From the NCBI GenBank assembly GCA_016285885.1, contig JAEERP010000001.1, forward strand, positions 124,001-188,000: DNA of 64,000 nucleotides. The letters run 5' to 3'. The stretch is from Paludibacteraceae bacterium. GTDB taxonomy: Bacteria > Bacteroidota > Bacteroidia > Bacteroidales > Paludibacteraceae. The notes beneath the pieces were generated by a model that saw only the letters and a list, made by a program, of their open reading frames with translations, searched no databases and was not told the origin of the DNA. The translations under genes and the position numbers were made by a program. Below are positions 25,827 to 35,325 of the stretch, piece by piece; the first letter of the stretch is position 1; each line of letters opens with the position of its first letter.

Positions 25827-26438
25827 ATGGGACTGTCTGAAGTACTAAAAGCGAGAAAACAGAAAAAAGAGGAGTTCGTCAAAGAGAAGGTGCAGAACTT
25901 CATCACGTTGCTCAACGTCTATATACAAGCATCTTCCGCCGCCACATTGGGCATCATGAACCTGCAGCAATTGCCACAGTTGAAGGTGATGAAGCAGAAG
26001 TTCAAGATCCCTACGGAGGGACGTCTTGGCATCGCGGAGAAGAAATTCGTGGCGTCTAAGATGAAGGAGGAGTACAAATTGTCGGACGCATTCTTCTCGG
26101 AGATTGATAACTCAATCAAGAGATGTTGCAAGAAAGTGATGGATTTGCAGCCATACGGTGTATGGTTCCAGAGCCTCATGCAGGATGTCATGATGGCGGT
26201 TTCGTTGGACGTGCAGGTAGGTCTTCGTCTCCCTTTGGTTTTCCGCAAGTGGATGAAGTCCATGATTCAGGAGTCCGTGCATAAGATTGTCACATCGGCT
26301 GATTTCAAGAACCCAGACCTGATCAAGTCCGCCATTAACGTGCGCACTTACAAAGAGAAGTTGCACTTCTCGGAAGATTGGTTGACGGACGTATGTTTCG
26401 TGTACATCATCTTGGCGAGGGGCTCAAAGATGAAATGA
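25827..26438 (+). CDS. Conserved hypothetical cytoplasmic protein
   Basis: 203 aa, mostly alpha-helical and lysine-rich at the N-terminus (KARKQKKEEFVKEKVQNF), no signal peptide, no known motif. Codon use is like its neighbours, and it lies in the same orientation between the M3 peptidase and the RSH gene (34 and 12 bases apart), so it is probably a real gene of that operon. Function unknown. Confidence 0.7.
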   Translation: MGLSEVLKARKQKKEEFVKEKVQNFITLLNVYIQASSAATLGIMNLQQLPQLKVMKQKFKIPTEGRLGIAEKKFVASKMKEEYKLSDAFFSEIDNSIKRCCKKVMDLQPYGVWFQSLMQDVMMAVSLDVQVGLRLPLVFRKWMKSMIQESVHKIVTSADFKNPDLIKSAINVRTYKEKLHFSEDWLTDVCFVYIILARGSKMK

Positions 26439-26450
26439 TGATTGATACCT

Positions 26451-28562
26451 ATGGCGGGTAATTTGGAGGAAATATTGGATACGTACGACCTGCTTCCGCA
26501 GGAGCGGGAGGAGTTGTCACGTCTGTTCGCCACCAATCATCCATTGATTGGTAGGGGGGCGGATATTGTCCGTATCATCAAGGTGGAGGTGGATTTGGGC
26601 AAGGTGCCGGTGGTCGGTGTCCTGCTCTACGAGGCTGTGCTTGCCGAGCTGACCACCCCCGAGGCTGTCCAGACCCTATTCGGTGAGCAGGTTGCCACGT
26701 TTGTCAACTCCTTGCTCAAGGTGGGCGAGTTGTACAGGAACCATCCCCCGGTGGAGTCGGATGCCTTCAGGCGTCTGTTGCTCTCCATGGCGGAGGATAT
26801 CCGTGTGGTAATCGTGCTGATCTGTAACCAACTCTACCAAATCCGCAATTTGAGTCAGTACGACGAGGAGAGCCGCAACCGCATCGCCAAGGAGGCATCC
26901 TTCCTCTATTCGCCTTTGGCCCATCGTCTGGGACTCTACAAGGTGAAGTCGGAACTCGAAGATCTCTCCCTGAGGCAGACCAATCCCGCCATCTACGAGG
27001 ATATCGTCAACAAACTACATGATACGAAGCAACAGCGCGACGCCTACATCAAGGCCTTTATCGAACCTGTGAAGAAACGGTTGGAGGAGGCTGGCTTCAC
27101 CTTCACGATGAAAGGGCGCACGAAGTCGGTCTATTCGATATGGAACAAGATGAAGAAGCAGAACACTGTCTTCGAGAACATCTATGACATCTTTGCCATC
27201 CGTATCATTTTAGATACTCCGTTGGAGAAGGAGAAGGCGGCTTGTTGGCAAGCCTATTCCATCGTCACGGACATGTACCAACCCAACCCGAAACGTCTGC
27301 GGGATTGGTTATCTATACCAAAGTCAAATGGTTACGAATCACTCCACACCACCGTGATGGGTCCGGAGGGCAAGTGGGTGGAGGTGCAGATACGCACGCA
27401 ACGCATGGACGAAATCGCCGAGAAGGGATTCGCCGCCCACTTCAAGTACAAGGGTGTGAAGGGGGAAGCCCTCTTTGACGATTGGCTCGCCAATGTGCGT
27501 GACCTGTTGCAACACCCTAACGTGGACGGTTTGGAATACATGGATGATTTCAAGCTGGATCTCTACGACAAGGAGGTGTTCGTCTTCACCCCTTCCGGCG
27601 AGTTGAAGCAGTTGCCGAAGGGCGCCACGTTGTTGGACTTCGCCTTCATGATCCATTCAGGCTTGGGCTCCAAGTGCATAGGCGGTAAGGTGAACGGTAA
27701 GAACGTGCCGATCCGTTACCAGCTGAGTAGCGGAGACCAGGTGGAGATCATGACCGCTTCGAACCAGACGGTTCACAAGGAGTGGTTGGAGTTCGTGCAG
27801 ACGACCAAGGCGCGGACGCACATCAAACGCATACTCAAGGAACAAGAGTCTGCCAACGTCGAGTTGGGCAAAGAACTGTTCAAACGTAGGCTGAAGAACT
27901 GGAAGCTCGAGTACGACGAGCGGGTCGCCGCTAAGTTGGCGAAGAAGATAGGCTGTGCCACGATACAGATCTTCTACCAACGTCTGGCGGAGGATAGTAT
28001 AGACTTCTCAAAGATAAAAGACCTCTATGTGGAGTGCTCCACGGACGCCAAGCCCGACGAGGTGCGTACCGCGGATGGTTTCGAGCATATCTCGTCATCC
28101 TCCACGGATCCGAACAAGGAGGATGTCTTGGTGATAGACGATCATCTGCAGGGCATACTCTACACGCTCTCGAAGTGTTGCAACCCGATCTATGGCGACG
28201 ACATCTTCGGGTTCGTCTCCGTGAGGGGAACCATCAAGATACACAAGAAGGATTGCCCGAATGCGCCGCAGATGCTCTCCCGCTTCGGCTATCGTTTCAT
28301 CAAGGCGAGGTGGGCCGGCAAGTCAGGCACGCAGTACAACTGCACCCTGCATGTCACCGGTACGGACGATATAGGCATTGTCACGAACATCTCCTCGTTG
28401 ATACAAAAGGAGACGAACGTGTCGTTACGGGCCATGTCCGTGGATTCGTCCGACGGCCTCTTCCGTGGCACCCTCACCGTCACTGTTTCGGACACGCATG
28501 TGTTGGAGGATGTGATCAAGAAGATCAAGGCAATCAGAGGCGTGAAGAGCGTGGAGCGTTAG
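26451..28562 (+). CDS. RelA/SpoT homologue, apparently synthetase only
   Basis: About 703 aa from ATG at 26451 (the track start is a TTG three codons upstream). Makes the alarmone (p)ppGpp. The synthetase domain is well kept (GRTKSVYSIWNKM, NIYDIFAIRIIL, KSNGYESLHTTV, WVEVQIRTQRMDEIAEKG), then TGS (VFVFTPSGELKQLPKGAT) and a C-terminal ACT domain (GTDDIGIVTNISSLI). The N-terminal HD hydrolase has lost its metal-binding residues: the usual LLHDxxED is LLYEAVLAE and LADRLHNxRT is ICNQLYQIRNL. So hydrolase activity is predicted to be absent. Bacteroidetes commonly have a second, bifunctional Rel elsewhere. Confidence 0.9.
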   Translation: MAGNLEEILDTYDLLPQEREELSRLFATNHPLIGRGADIVRIIKVEVDLGKVPVVGVLLYEAVLAELTTPEAVQTLFGEQVATFVNSLLKVGELYRNHPPVESDAFRRLLLSMAEDIRVVIVLICNQLYQIRNLSQYDEESRNRIAKEASFLYSPLAHRLGLYKVKSELEDLSLRQTNPAIYEDIVNKLHDTKQQRDAYIKAFIEPVKKRLEEAGFTFTMKGRTKSVYSIWNKMKKQNTVFENIYDIFAIRIILDTPLEKEKAACWQAYSIVTDMYQPNPKRLRDWLSIPKSNGYESLHTTVMGPEGKWVEVQIRTQRMDEIAEKGFAAHFKYKGVKGEALFDDWLANVRDLLQHPNVDGLEYMDDFKLDLYDKEVFVFTPSGELKQLPKGATLLDFAFMIHSGLGSKCIGGKVNGKNVPIRYQLSSGDQVEIMTASNQTVHKEWLEFVQTTKARTHIKRILKEQESANVELGKELFKRRLKNWKLEYDERVAAKLAKKIGCATIQIFYQRLAEDSIDFSKIKDLYVECSTDAKPDEVRTADGFEHISSSSTDPNKEDVLVIDDHLQGILYTLSKCCNPIYGDDIFGFVSVRGTIKIHKKDCPNAPQMLSRFGYRFIKARWAGKSGTQYNCTLHVTGTDDIGIVTNISSLIQKETNVSLRAMSVDSSDGLFRGTLTVTVSDTHVLEDVIKKIKAIRGVKSVER

Positions 28563-28600
28563 TCTAATTGTTTGAATATAAAATAAATAGATATATAATT

Positions 28601-29206
28601 ATGTTTTCAGGAATAGTAGAGACGGCGGCCAAGGTGGTCGCGTTACGAAAAGATCAGGAGAATCTGCACATCACGATGACCTGTCCTTTCGTGTCAGAAT
28701 TGAAGATAGACCAGAGTGTGGCGCATAACGGTGTGTGCCTGACGGTGGTGGAGAAGACGGCCGACACCTATACGGTGACCGCCATCCAAGAGACGCTTCG
28801 TCGCTCGAACCTCGGGCTCCTCAAGGAGGGTAGCCTCGTCAATCTGGAGCGCAGCATGGTGATGAACGGACGGTTGGACGGGCACATCGTGCAGGGACAT
28901 GTGGACCAGGTGGCGAAGTGCGTTGGCAAGAAATCCGAGGAGGGCAGTTGGTATTTCACCTTCCAATACGACATGGACGCTGAGATGGCCAAGAAGGGCT
29001 ATGTGACGGTCGAGAAGGGATCCGTGACGGTGAACGGAGTCAGCCTGACGGTCTGTGACTCCAAGAAGGATGGGTTCTCTGTGGCCATCATCCCCTACAC
29101 CTACGAGCACACGAACTTCTGCCAGATCGAGGTGGGAAGCGTCGTGAACATCGAGTTCGACATTGTCGGCAAGTACATCAGCCGCATGTTGGAGTTCCGC
29201 GGATGA
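28601..29206 (+). CDS. ribE: Riboflavin synthase alpha chain
   Basis: 201 aa from ATG at 28601, giving the canonical start MFSGIVET. Converts two 6,7-dimethyl-8-ribityllumazine molecules to riboflavin. Two similar barrel halves each have the family pattern: SVAHNGVCLTVV and SVTVNGVSLTVC, and NLERSMVMNGRLDGHIVQGH. Complete. Located 38 bases after the RSH gene; the other rib genes are not in this window. Confidence 0.95.
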   Translation: MFSGIVETAAKVVALRKDQENLHITMTCPFVSELKIDQSVAHNGVCLTVVEKTADTYTVTAIQETLRRSNLGLLKEGSLVNLERSMVMNGRLDGHIVQGHVDQVAKCVGKKSEEGSWYFTFQYDMDAEMAKKGYVTVEKGSVTVNGVSLTVCDSKKDGFSVAIIPYTYEHTNFCQIEVGSVVNIEFDIVGKYISRMLEFRG

Positions 29207-29225
29207 CTCTTTCTTGCGGGGTTCG

Positions 29226-29257
29226 TTTGTCTTTCAGCCTAAAAAAGACTAATTTTG
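29226..29257 (+). promoter_or_regulatory. Consensus Bacteroidetes promoter for iorA
   Basis: TTTG, a 20-base spacer and TAATTTTG form an exact -33 / -7 pair, 48 bases before the iorA start. Confidence 0.8.
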
Positions 29258-29304
29258 TAGGTGTGATTCGTTTACAGAAAAGAATATAAAAAGATACGAT
29301 AGTA

Positions 29305-30894
29305 ATGAAACAATTGTTATTGGCTGACGAAGCCATTGCCCAAGGGGCGATTGATGGTGGACTTTCAGGTGTTTACGCATATCCTGGAACACCTTCCACC
29401 GAGATCACAGAGTATATCCAGAACTCCAAGCAAGCGAAGGAACGTAATATCCACAGTCATTGGTCATCCAATGAGAAGACGGCCATGGAGGCTGCGTTAG
29501 GCATGTCGTATGGTGGCAAGCGTTCGCTGGTTTGCATGAAGCATGTGGGTATGAACGTGGCGGCGGACTGTTTCGTGAACACCGCCATCACGGGTGTGAA
29601 TGGAGGTATGATGGTGCTGGCGGCGGACGATCCGTCGATGCACTCCTCTCAGAACGAGCAGGACTCCCGCTTCTATGGTAACTTCGCCATGATCCCTATG
29701 TTGGAGCCATCCAATCAGCATGAGGCGTACGATATGGCCTACAACGGTTTTGACCTCTCCGAGAAGTTGGGTTACCCTGTCCTGATGCGCATCGTCACCC
29801 GTTTGGCGCACTCCCGCTCAGGCGTGGAGCGCAAGGAGGTGCGGCCGGAGAACGGTAACAGCGTACCTGCGGACCCACGTCAGTTCGTCTTGTTGCCAGC
29901 CATCGCACGCCGCCGTTACCAACATCTGTTGGACATGCAGGGCGAGATATTGTCCGCTTCCGAGAATTCACCATACAACCGTTACATCGACGGAAACAAC
30001 AAGAAGATCGGTGTGGTGGCTTGCGGAATCGGTATCAACTACTTGAACGAGGTTTACCCGGAGGGTTGTGAATACCCTGTTGTCAAGGTTTCCCAATACC
30101 CGTTGCCTAAGAAGATGATCGACAAACTGGCCTCCGAGTGTGAGTCCCTCTTGGTGATCGAGGACGGTTATCCGTTCGTGGAGAACCAGCTGAAGGGCTT
30201 CTTCGAGACGAAGAAGGTGATGGGCCGCTTGGACGGCACGTTGCCACGCACGGGTGAGTTGGATCCAGACAGCGTGGGCAAGGCCTTCGGAAGAGAGCAT
30301 AAGTCTGTTTACAGCATACCATCCGTCGTGAAGATGCGTCCACCGCAGATGTGCCAAGGATGTGGCCACCGTGACATGTACGAGGCCCTGAACGAGGTGC
30401 TCCGCGGCTACGAGCACAGCAAGGTGTTCGGCGACATCGGTTGCTACACGTTGGGTGCGTTGCCTCCATATCAGGCGATCAACTCATGCGTGGACATGGG
30501 GGCCTCCATCACCATGGCGAAGGGTGCGGCGGATGCAGGCATCTACCCGGCTGTGGCAGTGATCGGAGACTCCACCTTCACGCACTCCGGTATGACCGGT
30601 CTTTTGGATGCTGTGGATGAGAACGCTAACATCACGGTTGTGATTTCAGACAATGAGACGACCGCCATGACGGGTGGTCAGGACTCCCAAGGTACGGGTA
30701 AGATCGAGAGTATCTGCTTGGGCTTGGGTGTGGATCCGGCACACCTCCGCGTGTTCGTTCCGTTGAAGAAGAACTATGACGAGATGATAAAGATCATCAA
30801 GGAGGAGATCGATTACAAGGGACTCTCCGTCATCATCCCACGTCGTGAGTGCATTCAGACGCTCACGCGCAAGATGAAGGCCAAGAAGAAATAG
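29305..30894 (+). CDS. iorA: Indolepyruvate ferredoxin oxidoreductase alpha subunit-like, TPP-dependent
   Basis: 529 aa. Oxidative decarboxylation of aryl pyruvates from aromatic amino acids with ferredoxin as acceptor. The N-terminal pyrimidine-binding domain (GVYAYPGTPSTEITEYI) and the C-terminal TPP-binding domain (CQGCGHRDMYEAL, VIGDSTFTHSGMTGLLDAV, VISDNETTAMTGGQ) are intact. The C-terminal 2x[4Fe-4S] ferredoxin domain of archaeal IorA is absent, as the protein ends at TRKMKAKKK. No iorB gene follows: the next gene is an exonuclease after a terminator. Either iorB is elsewhere or the enzyme works with another gamma subunit. Confidence 0.85.
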   Translation: MKQLLLADEAIAQGAIDGGLSGVYAYPGTPSTEITEYIQNSKQAKERNIHSHWSSNEKTAMEAALGMSYGGKRSLVCMKHVGMNVAADCFVNTAITGVNGGMMVLAADDPSMHSSQNEQDSRFYGNFAMIPMLEPSNQHEAYDMAYNGFDLSEKLGYPVLMRIVTRLAHSRSGVERKEVRPENGNSVPADPRQFVLLPAIARRRYQHLLDMQGEILSASENSPYNRYIDGNNKKIGVVACGIGINYLNEVYPEGCEYPVVKVSQYPLPKKMIDKLASECESLLVIEDGYPFVENQLKGFFETKKVMGRLDGTLPRTGELDPDSVGKAFGREHKSVYSIPSVVKMRPPQMCQGCGHRDMYEALNEVLRGYEHSKVFGDIGCYTLGALPPYQAINSCVDMGASITMAKGAADAGIYPAVAVIGDSTFTHSGMTGLLDAVDENANITVVISDNETTAMTGGQDSQGTGKIESICLGLGVDPAHLRVFVPLKKNYDEMIKIIKEEIDYKGLSVIIPRRECIQTLTRKMKAKKK

Positions 30895-30905
30895 TATCAT
30901 AGCGA

Positions 30906-30942
30906 GGGGGGATGCAAGTTTGCGTGCATTCCCCCTTTCCTT
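30906..30942 (+). terminator. Intrinsic terminator after iorA
   Basis: Stem ggggggatgca / tgcattccccc with an 8-base loop, then tttccttt. Confidence 0.85.
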
Positions 30943-30983
30943 TCAATCATACCTGTTTATTAAATATTTAAAACTGAGAAATT

Positions 30984-31712
30984 ATGCCTGATTTGAAAAA
31001 CATTCTGTTTTTGGACATCGAGACGGCCCCTATGACGGCCACGTTGAGTGAATTGGACCCCGCTTTGGCGCATCTGTGGGAAGAGAAGGTGGAGCAGATG
31101 AGGCGACGTGTGCCCGAACGTTACACGGACGATTGTACGGCCGAGAGCATGTACCATGAGGCGGGTATCTTCGCTGAATTCGGACGGGTGGTATGCATCT
31201 CCGTAGGGTTTGCCTACGAGGAGGAGGGAGCGCTCCTTTTCAGGGAGAAATCCTTCTACGGGGAGGATGAACGGCAGTTGTTGCTCGACTTCGCCGACCT
31301 GCTGAACCACTCCTACCAGACACCGAACCATTACCTCTGCGGACACAATGCGAAGGAGTTCGATTTCCCCTTCATCGCCCGTCGTATGTTGATCTATGGT
31401 ATTCAATTGCCTGAGATATTGAACGTTGCGGGAAGGAAGCCGTGGGAGGTCCGCCTATTGGACACGATGGATATGTGGAAGTTCGGGGACTACAAGCATT
31501 ACACCTCGCTGAAGCTCCTATGCGCCGTGTTGGGCATCCCCACACCGAAGGATGATATCGACGGTAGCCAGGTGGCGGGTGTTTTCTACGAGGAGCGAGA
31601 TCTGAAGCGCATCGCGGTCTATTGCGAGAAGGATGTGTTGGCCACGGCGAGGGTATATCTGCGGATGAGAGGGGAGAGGTCAATTATTAACGACGAGCGG
31701 TGTGCAATTTAG
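30984..31712 (+). CDS. Predicted 3'-5' exonuclease (DnaQ-like, PolB-type)
   Basis: 242 aa. RNase H-like fold with the three DEDDy motifs: ExoI FLDIETA (Asp, Glu), ExoII GHNAKEFDFPFIARRM (Asp), and ExoIII YCEKDVLATARVYL (Tyr, Asp). It matches the Bacteroidetes family called predicted PolB exonuclease-like 2, stand-alone proofreading-type nucleases. Probably acts in DNA repair; the substrate is not known. Own transcription unit after the iorA terminator. Confidence 0.88.
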   Translation: MPDLKNILFLDIETAPMTATLSELDPALAHLWEEKVEQMRRRVPERYTDDCTAESMYHEAGIFAEFGRVVCISVGFAYEEEGALLFREKSFYGEDERQLLLDFADLLNHSYQTPNHYLCGHNAKEFDFPFIARRMLIYGIQLPEILNVAGRKPWEVRLLDTMDMWKFGDYKHYTSLKLLCAVLGIPTPKDDIDGSQVAGVFYEERDLKRIAVYCEKDVLATARVYLRMRGERSIINDERCAI

Positions 31713-31723
31713 TCGCACACCGC
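31697..31723. terminator. Hairpin at the end of the exonuclease gene
   Basis: Perfect 9-bp stem gcggtgtgc / gcacaccgc overlapping the stop codon, located between convergent genes. No T run, so assignment as terminator is tentative. Confidence 0.55.
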
Positions 31724-31749
31724 CCGGCAATGATTCTATATTTATTATT

Positions 31750-34700
31750 CTATTTCACTACAACCTTCGCCGCTTTTTTGCCACACTTGACGATGTAGAC
31801 GCCTTTGCGGAGCTTGTCGGAGACTATTTCGTTGCCGCTTGGTTGGGCGTGGTAAACGATATTGCCCAAGATATCATATATCACGACATCGGCAGGTTCG
31901 GAGGTTTGGACCACAATCCTTCCCTCACGCGTGAAGACCCTCAACTTCTCGTTGGCGGTGTTCTCGACCCATACAGGAGCCGATTTCACCATTGTCTCAC
32001 CCTTCGCTGTCGTGAAGACTATATCCTCGTATAGTGCGTTCAGTTGGTAATAATACAATCCGTCATGCAGGTGCGACAGGTCATATTCGATCTGGGAAGA
32101 TAGGTCACGCAGGTGGCTCTCCGTTATTTCGCCCTCCTTGTTGTACGTGACGTACGATGCGGTGTCCGTCATGGCGGAGTCTCTGTAGACAACCAATTTG
32201 TAACCGGTGGCATCCTCCAGTTTGTTCCACAGCATCTTTGTGCCATCCGATAGGTTCGTCACCTTTAATCCCAGGGCATCCGGGTCATCTTTCAGCACAG
32301 CCCATCCAATAGGTATTCTGCTTATTCCGTAATCTTTCAGCAGTTCTTTCGGGCAAAAGAAGACGCCGCTATCACCGACATATCCTACCCATCCAAGCGT
32401 AGAAATGAGGCTAGTGGAATCGAACCATTGTGTGAAGTTGACATGTATTTCATTTAGTCTACTGCACCCATCGAATAGTTCCCTATAGCAGTCTGCGACC
32501 ATTTCCGAAGCCGGTAAGTAAGGCGCTTTTTCCAGATTGGAGCATGCCGTGAACATGCCATAGTAACAACCAGGGGCCAACGTTGTGGCAGGCAGTTCTG
32601 GCGCTTGTGTGAGGTTTATACACTCTATAAACATATAGTAGTAGCAATATTCAGCCAATGTGGTCGCAGGCAATTCAGGCGCTTCCGTGAGTCTACCGCA
32701 TGATTCAAACATATAGTTGTAGCAATAGTCTGTCAGGATAGTTGCTGTCAATTCAGGCGCTTTCGTGAGGCAGAGACATCCTGAGAACAAAGATTTGAAA
32801 CAGTAGTCGCTTGGAATCATATCACAAGTACCCTTGTTGTCTATTAGGCTCATGACGCTACCGCTTGCGGCGATCTTACCTGTCATTGTGAATGTTGTCT
32901 GTCTCTCTCTGTTAGATAACCTTTTCGGATTATATCCCCTAAACAAGACCTTGTCGCCTTTCTTCTCCAGTGTGACCTTCTCGTTGTTGTTCAGGACTGT
33001 CCAAGTCACTCCGTTGTCTAGTGAGTATTGGATGTCAGGATCATTGTTTATGTTAAAGATTCCGATGGTGGAGCTGTCCTCTTCCGCCGTGAAAGTCAGG
33101 TAGTTGGCTGGCTCGTCAGGAAGCGTGTCCACCTTGTGGACTACCGTCCATCCCTCAGGAATCCTGTCGTAGTTGAACACCTCTTCCAGACCTTCCGGGC
33201 AGATGAAGGTGCCCGATGTGCCGACATTGCCCACCCAATCACCGGTGGCATAGAGTCCATACTCTCCCCAATCTGTGAAATCGACCTCTATTTCAGACAG
33301 GTTTAGGCATCCTGCGAACATATCCAAGGCGCAACGGTAAGCTAGATCCTTAGCTTTGATGTTCGCCTTTTTCAGACCCGTACAATCCATGAACATTGAG
33401 AAGTAGCAGCAATCCGCTATGGTGGTGGCCGGCAGTTCCGGCGCCTCTTCCAGGTTTGCGCACATGTTGAACATATAGGCATAGCAAGCTTTCGCCAAGT
33501 ATTTAGCGTTCAGTTCCGGCGCCTTTTTCAGTCCCTTGCAGTAGGCGAACATCTCCTTATAGCAGCTGTCGGCCAGTTGGTTGGCGGGCAGTTCCGGCGC
33601 TTCGACCAGGTTGTCGCATCCGTAGAACATGCCGTCATAGCATTGCTTAGCCAGTTTTCTGGAGTGCAGTATCGGTCCGTGGGTTATTTTCTTGCAGGCG
33701 ACGAACATGGATTTGTAGCATCTGCGGGCCATTTGGGTGGCAGGCAGTTCCGGTGTCTCAGCCAATTGGGTGCAACCAGCGAACATGCCAGAGTAGCAGC
33801 TGGCCGCCAATTCCGTGGCGGGGAGTTCCGGCGCTTCCCTCAGATTAGAGCAGTAGCAGAACATATCGCAGTAGCAGCTGTCCGTCAGTTGGGTGGCAGG
33901 GAGTTCCGGCGCTTGGGTCAGTGCATCGCAACTGATGAACATGGTGGAGAAGCAAGCGTTGTTCGGGATGGTTAAACTTTTGCCCACCCCGTCGATTAGG
34001 CTCATGATGCTACCGCTTGCGGCGATGGCGCCCTTCATTTCGAAACGCAAGAATTTCCTGTTCCCTTGTTCGAAACCATTGGGGTTGTTTCCTCTCAGCA
34101 GGGCCTTGTCTCCCGCTTTCAGCAGGATGACAGGATCCGTCTTGGTGAGTCTTTCCCATGAGGCCCCATCGTTGGTGGAATATTCTATGATAGCGTTTTC
34201 GTTCGCCACGATGGACAGGTTGAATTGGGAGCTATCCTTCTCCGCCGTGAAGGTGAGGTAGTTAGGAAGGTTCGCTGTCGTGTCGTCTTCAACATATTTC
34301 ACTGTCCAGCCTTCCGGTATGTAGCCTGTTCCGTATTCAAGCGCTAACGCTTTGGGGCAGATGAATGTGCCAGAAGGAGCAACCCCTTCGACCCACTCGC
34401 CTGTTGCATAATTGGCATCATCCCATGCATTGAAATTGACTTTGATCTTGGATAATTTCGTACAGTTATGGAACATTAGGTCATAACATAACCTGACCAG
34501 TGTGGTGGCGGGCAATTCCGGCGCTTCGACCAAGTTGTCGCAGTCGTAGAACATGTCTAAATAGCATGAGTTGGCTAGTGTGGTGGCAGGTAATTTAGGA
34601 GCTTTCGTGAGGCCTGTGCATCTCCCGAACATTCCTGTATAACAGGACTCGGCCAATGTGGTGGCGGGCAATTCCGGTGCCCGCGTGAGGCTCGTGCATT

Positions 34701-35247
34701 TAAAGAACATGCTATAATAACACTCCTTGGCCAGTGTGGTGGCGGGCAGCTCCGGTGCCTGGGTTAGGCTGGTGCAGCCAGCGAACATTTCCTCATAACA
34801 GCTCTCTGACAAGAGAGTGGCAGGTAATTCAGGTGCGACAGTCAGGCTGGTACATTCTTGAAATAGTGTCATGAACGAATATTTTTCAGGGAAGGCAGTG
34901 GCATTGCCCACATTGTCCATTAGACTCATGACGCTACCGCTTGCGGCTATTTTACCGGTCATTTTGAATCGTACTCTGTTCCTTGAAGAGGAGAATGATT
35001 TAGGGTTATTTCCCCGAAGTAGGACCCTGTCTCCTTTTCTTTCCAAAGTGACTAAGTCTCCGTGCTCTAATTTTTCCCACGTCTTCCCCTCGTCTAAGGA
35101 ATATTGTATGTCGGGGATGGTGGTTTCGTAGGATGTTACACCAAACCTTGAATTGTCCATTTCGGCCGTGAAGGTCAGGTAGTTGGCTGCGAATGTGGCG
35201 CAAAAGGCACAGAGCAGCAGGATAGTTAGCGTGAATTTTTTTACCAT
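31750..35247 (-). CDS. CYxxMF-repeat surface protein, three modules, T9SS substrate
   Basis: 1165 aa. Signal peptide (TILLLCAFCATFAA), then three head-repeat-cap modules starting near residues 22, 332 and 716. Each head reads NYLTFTAExDSS, a YSxDxGxxWExL strand, GDKxLLRGxNP and GxIAASGSVMSLxD. Arrays of 26-residue repeats follow (ELPATTLAESCYTGMFGRCT), each with two Cys spaced eight apart. Each module closes with a cap (FICPKAL ... IPEGWTV). After residue ~990 there is a fibronectin III-like domain, and the last ~65 residues (REGRIVVQTSEPADVVIYDI ... LRKGVYIVKCGKKA) form a type A T9SS sorting domain. Predicted cell-surface protein, possibly adhesive; binding partner unknown. Confidence 0.85.
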   Translation of the reverse strand: MVKKFTLTILLLCAFCATFAANYLTFTAEMDNSRFGVTSYETTIPDIQYSLDEGKTWEKLEHGDLVTLERKGDRVLLRGNNPKSFSSSRNRVRFKMTGKIAASGSVMSLMDNVGNATAFPEKYSFMTLFQECTSLTVAPELPATLLSESCYEEMFAGCTSLTQAPELPATTLAKECYYSMFFKCTSLTRAPELPATTLAESCYTGMFGRCTGLTKAPKLPATTLANSCYLDMFYDCDNLVEAPELPATTLVRLCYDLMFHNCTKLSKIKVNFNAWDDANYATGEWVEGVAPSGTFICPKALALEYGTGYIPEGWTVKYVEDDTTANLPNYLTFTAEKDSSQFNLSIVANENAIIEYSTNDGASWERLTKTDPVILLKAGDKALLRGNNPNGFEQGNRKFLRFEMKGAIAASGSIMSLIDGVGKSLTIPNNACFSTMFISCDALTQAPELPATQLTDSCYCDMFCYCSNLREAPELPATELAASCYSGMFAGCTQLAETPELPATQMARRCYKSMFVACKKITHGPILHSRKLAKQCYDGMFYGCDNLVEAPELPANQLADSCYKEMFAYCKGLKKAPELNAKYLAKACYAYMFNMCANLEEAPELPATTIADCCYFSMFMDCTGLKKANIKAKDLAYRCALDMFAGCLNLSEIEVDFTDWGEYGLYATGDWVGNVGTSGTFICPEGLEEVFNYDRIPEGWTVVHKVDTLPDEPANYLTFTAEEDSSTIGIFNINNDPDIQYSLDNGVTWTVLNNNEKVTLEKKGDKVLFRGYNPKRLSNRERQTTFTMTGKIAASGSVMSLIDNKGTCDMIPSDYCFKSLFSGCLCLTKAPELTATILTDYCYNYMFESCGRLTEAPELPATTLAEYCYYYMFIECINLTQAPELPATTLAPGCYYGMFTACSNLEKAPYLPASEMVADCYRELFDGCSRLNEIHVNFTQWFDSTSLISTLGWVGYVGDSGVFFCPKELLKDYGISRIPIGWAVLKDDPDALGLKVTNLSDGTKMLWNKLEDATGYKLVVYRDSAMTDTASYVTYNKEGEITESHLRDLSSQIEYDLSHLHDGLYYYQLNALYEDIVFTTAKGETMVKSAPVWVENTANEKLRVFTREGRIVVQTSEPADVVIYDILGNIVYHAQPSGNEIVSDKLRKGVYIVKCGKKAAKVVVK

Positions 35248-35276
35248 AAGCCTCTTCGTATTTATTAATAATACTA

Positions 35277-35284
35277 CAAAAATA
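35277..35284 (-). promoter_or_regulatory. -7 box (TATTTTTG) of the three-module surface gene
   Basis: TATTTTTG on the minus strand, 29 bases before the start, matches TAnnTTTG. Confidence 0.5.
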
Positions 35285-35325
35285 TAAAAAATTATGAAGT
35301 GTGAGGTGCGAAGTGTTTGATGAGA

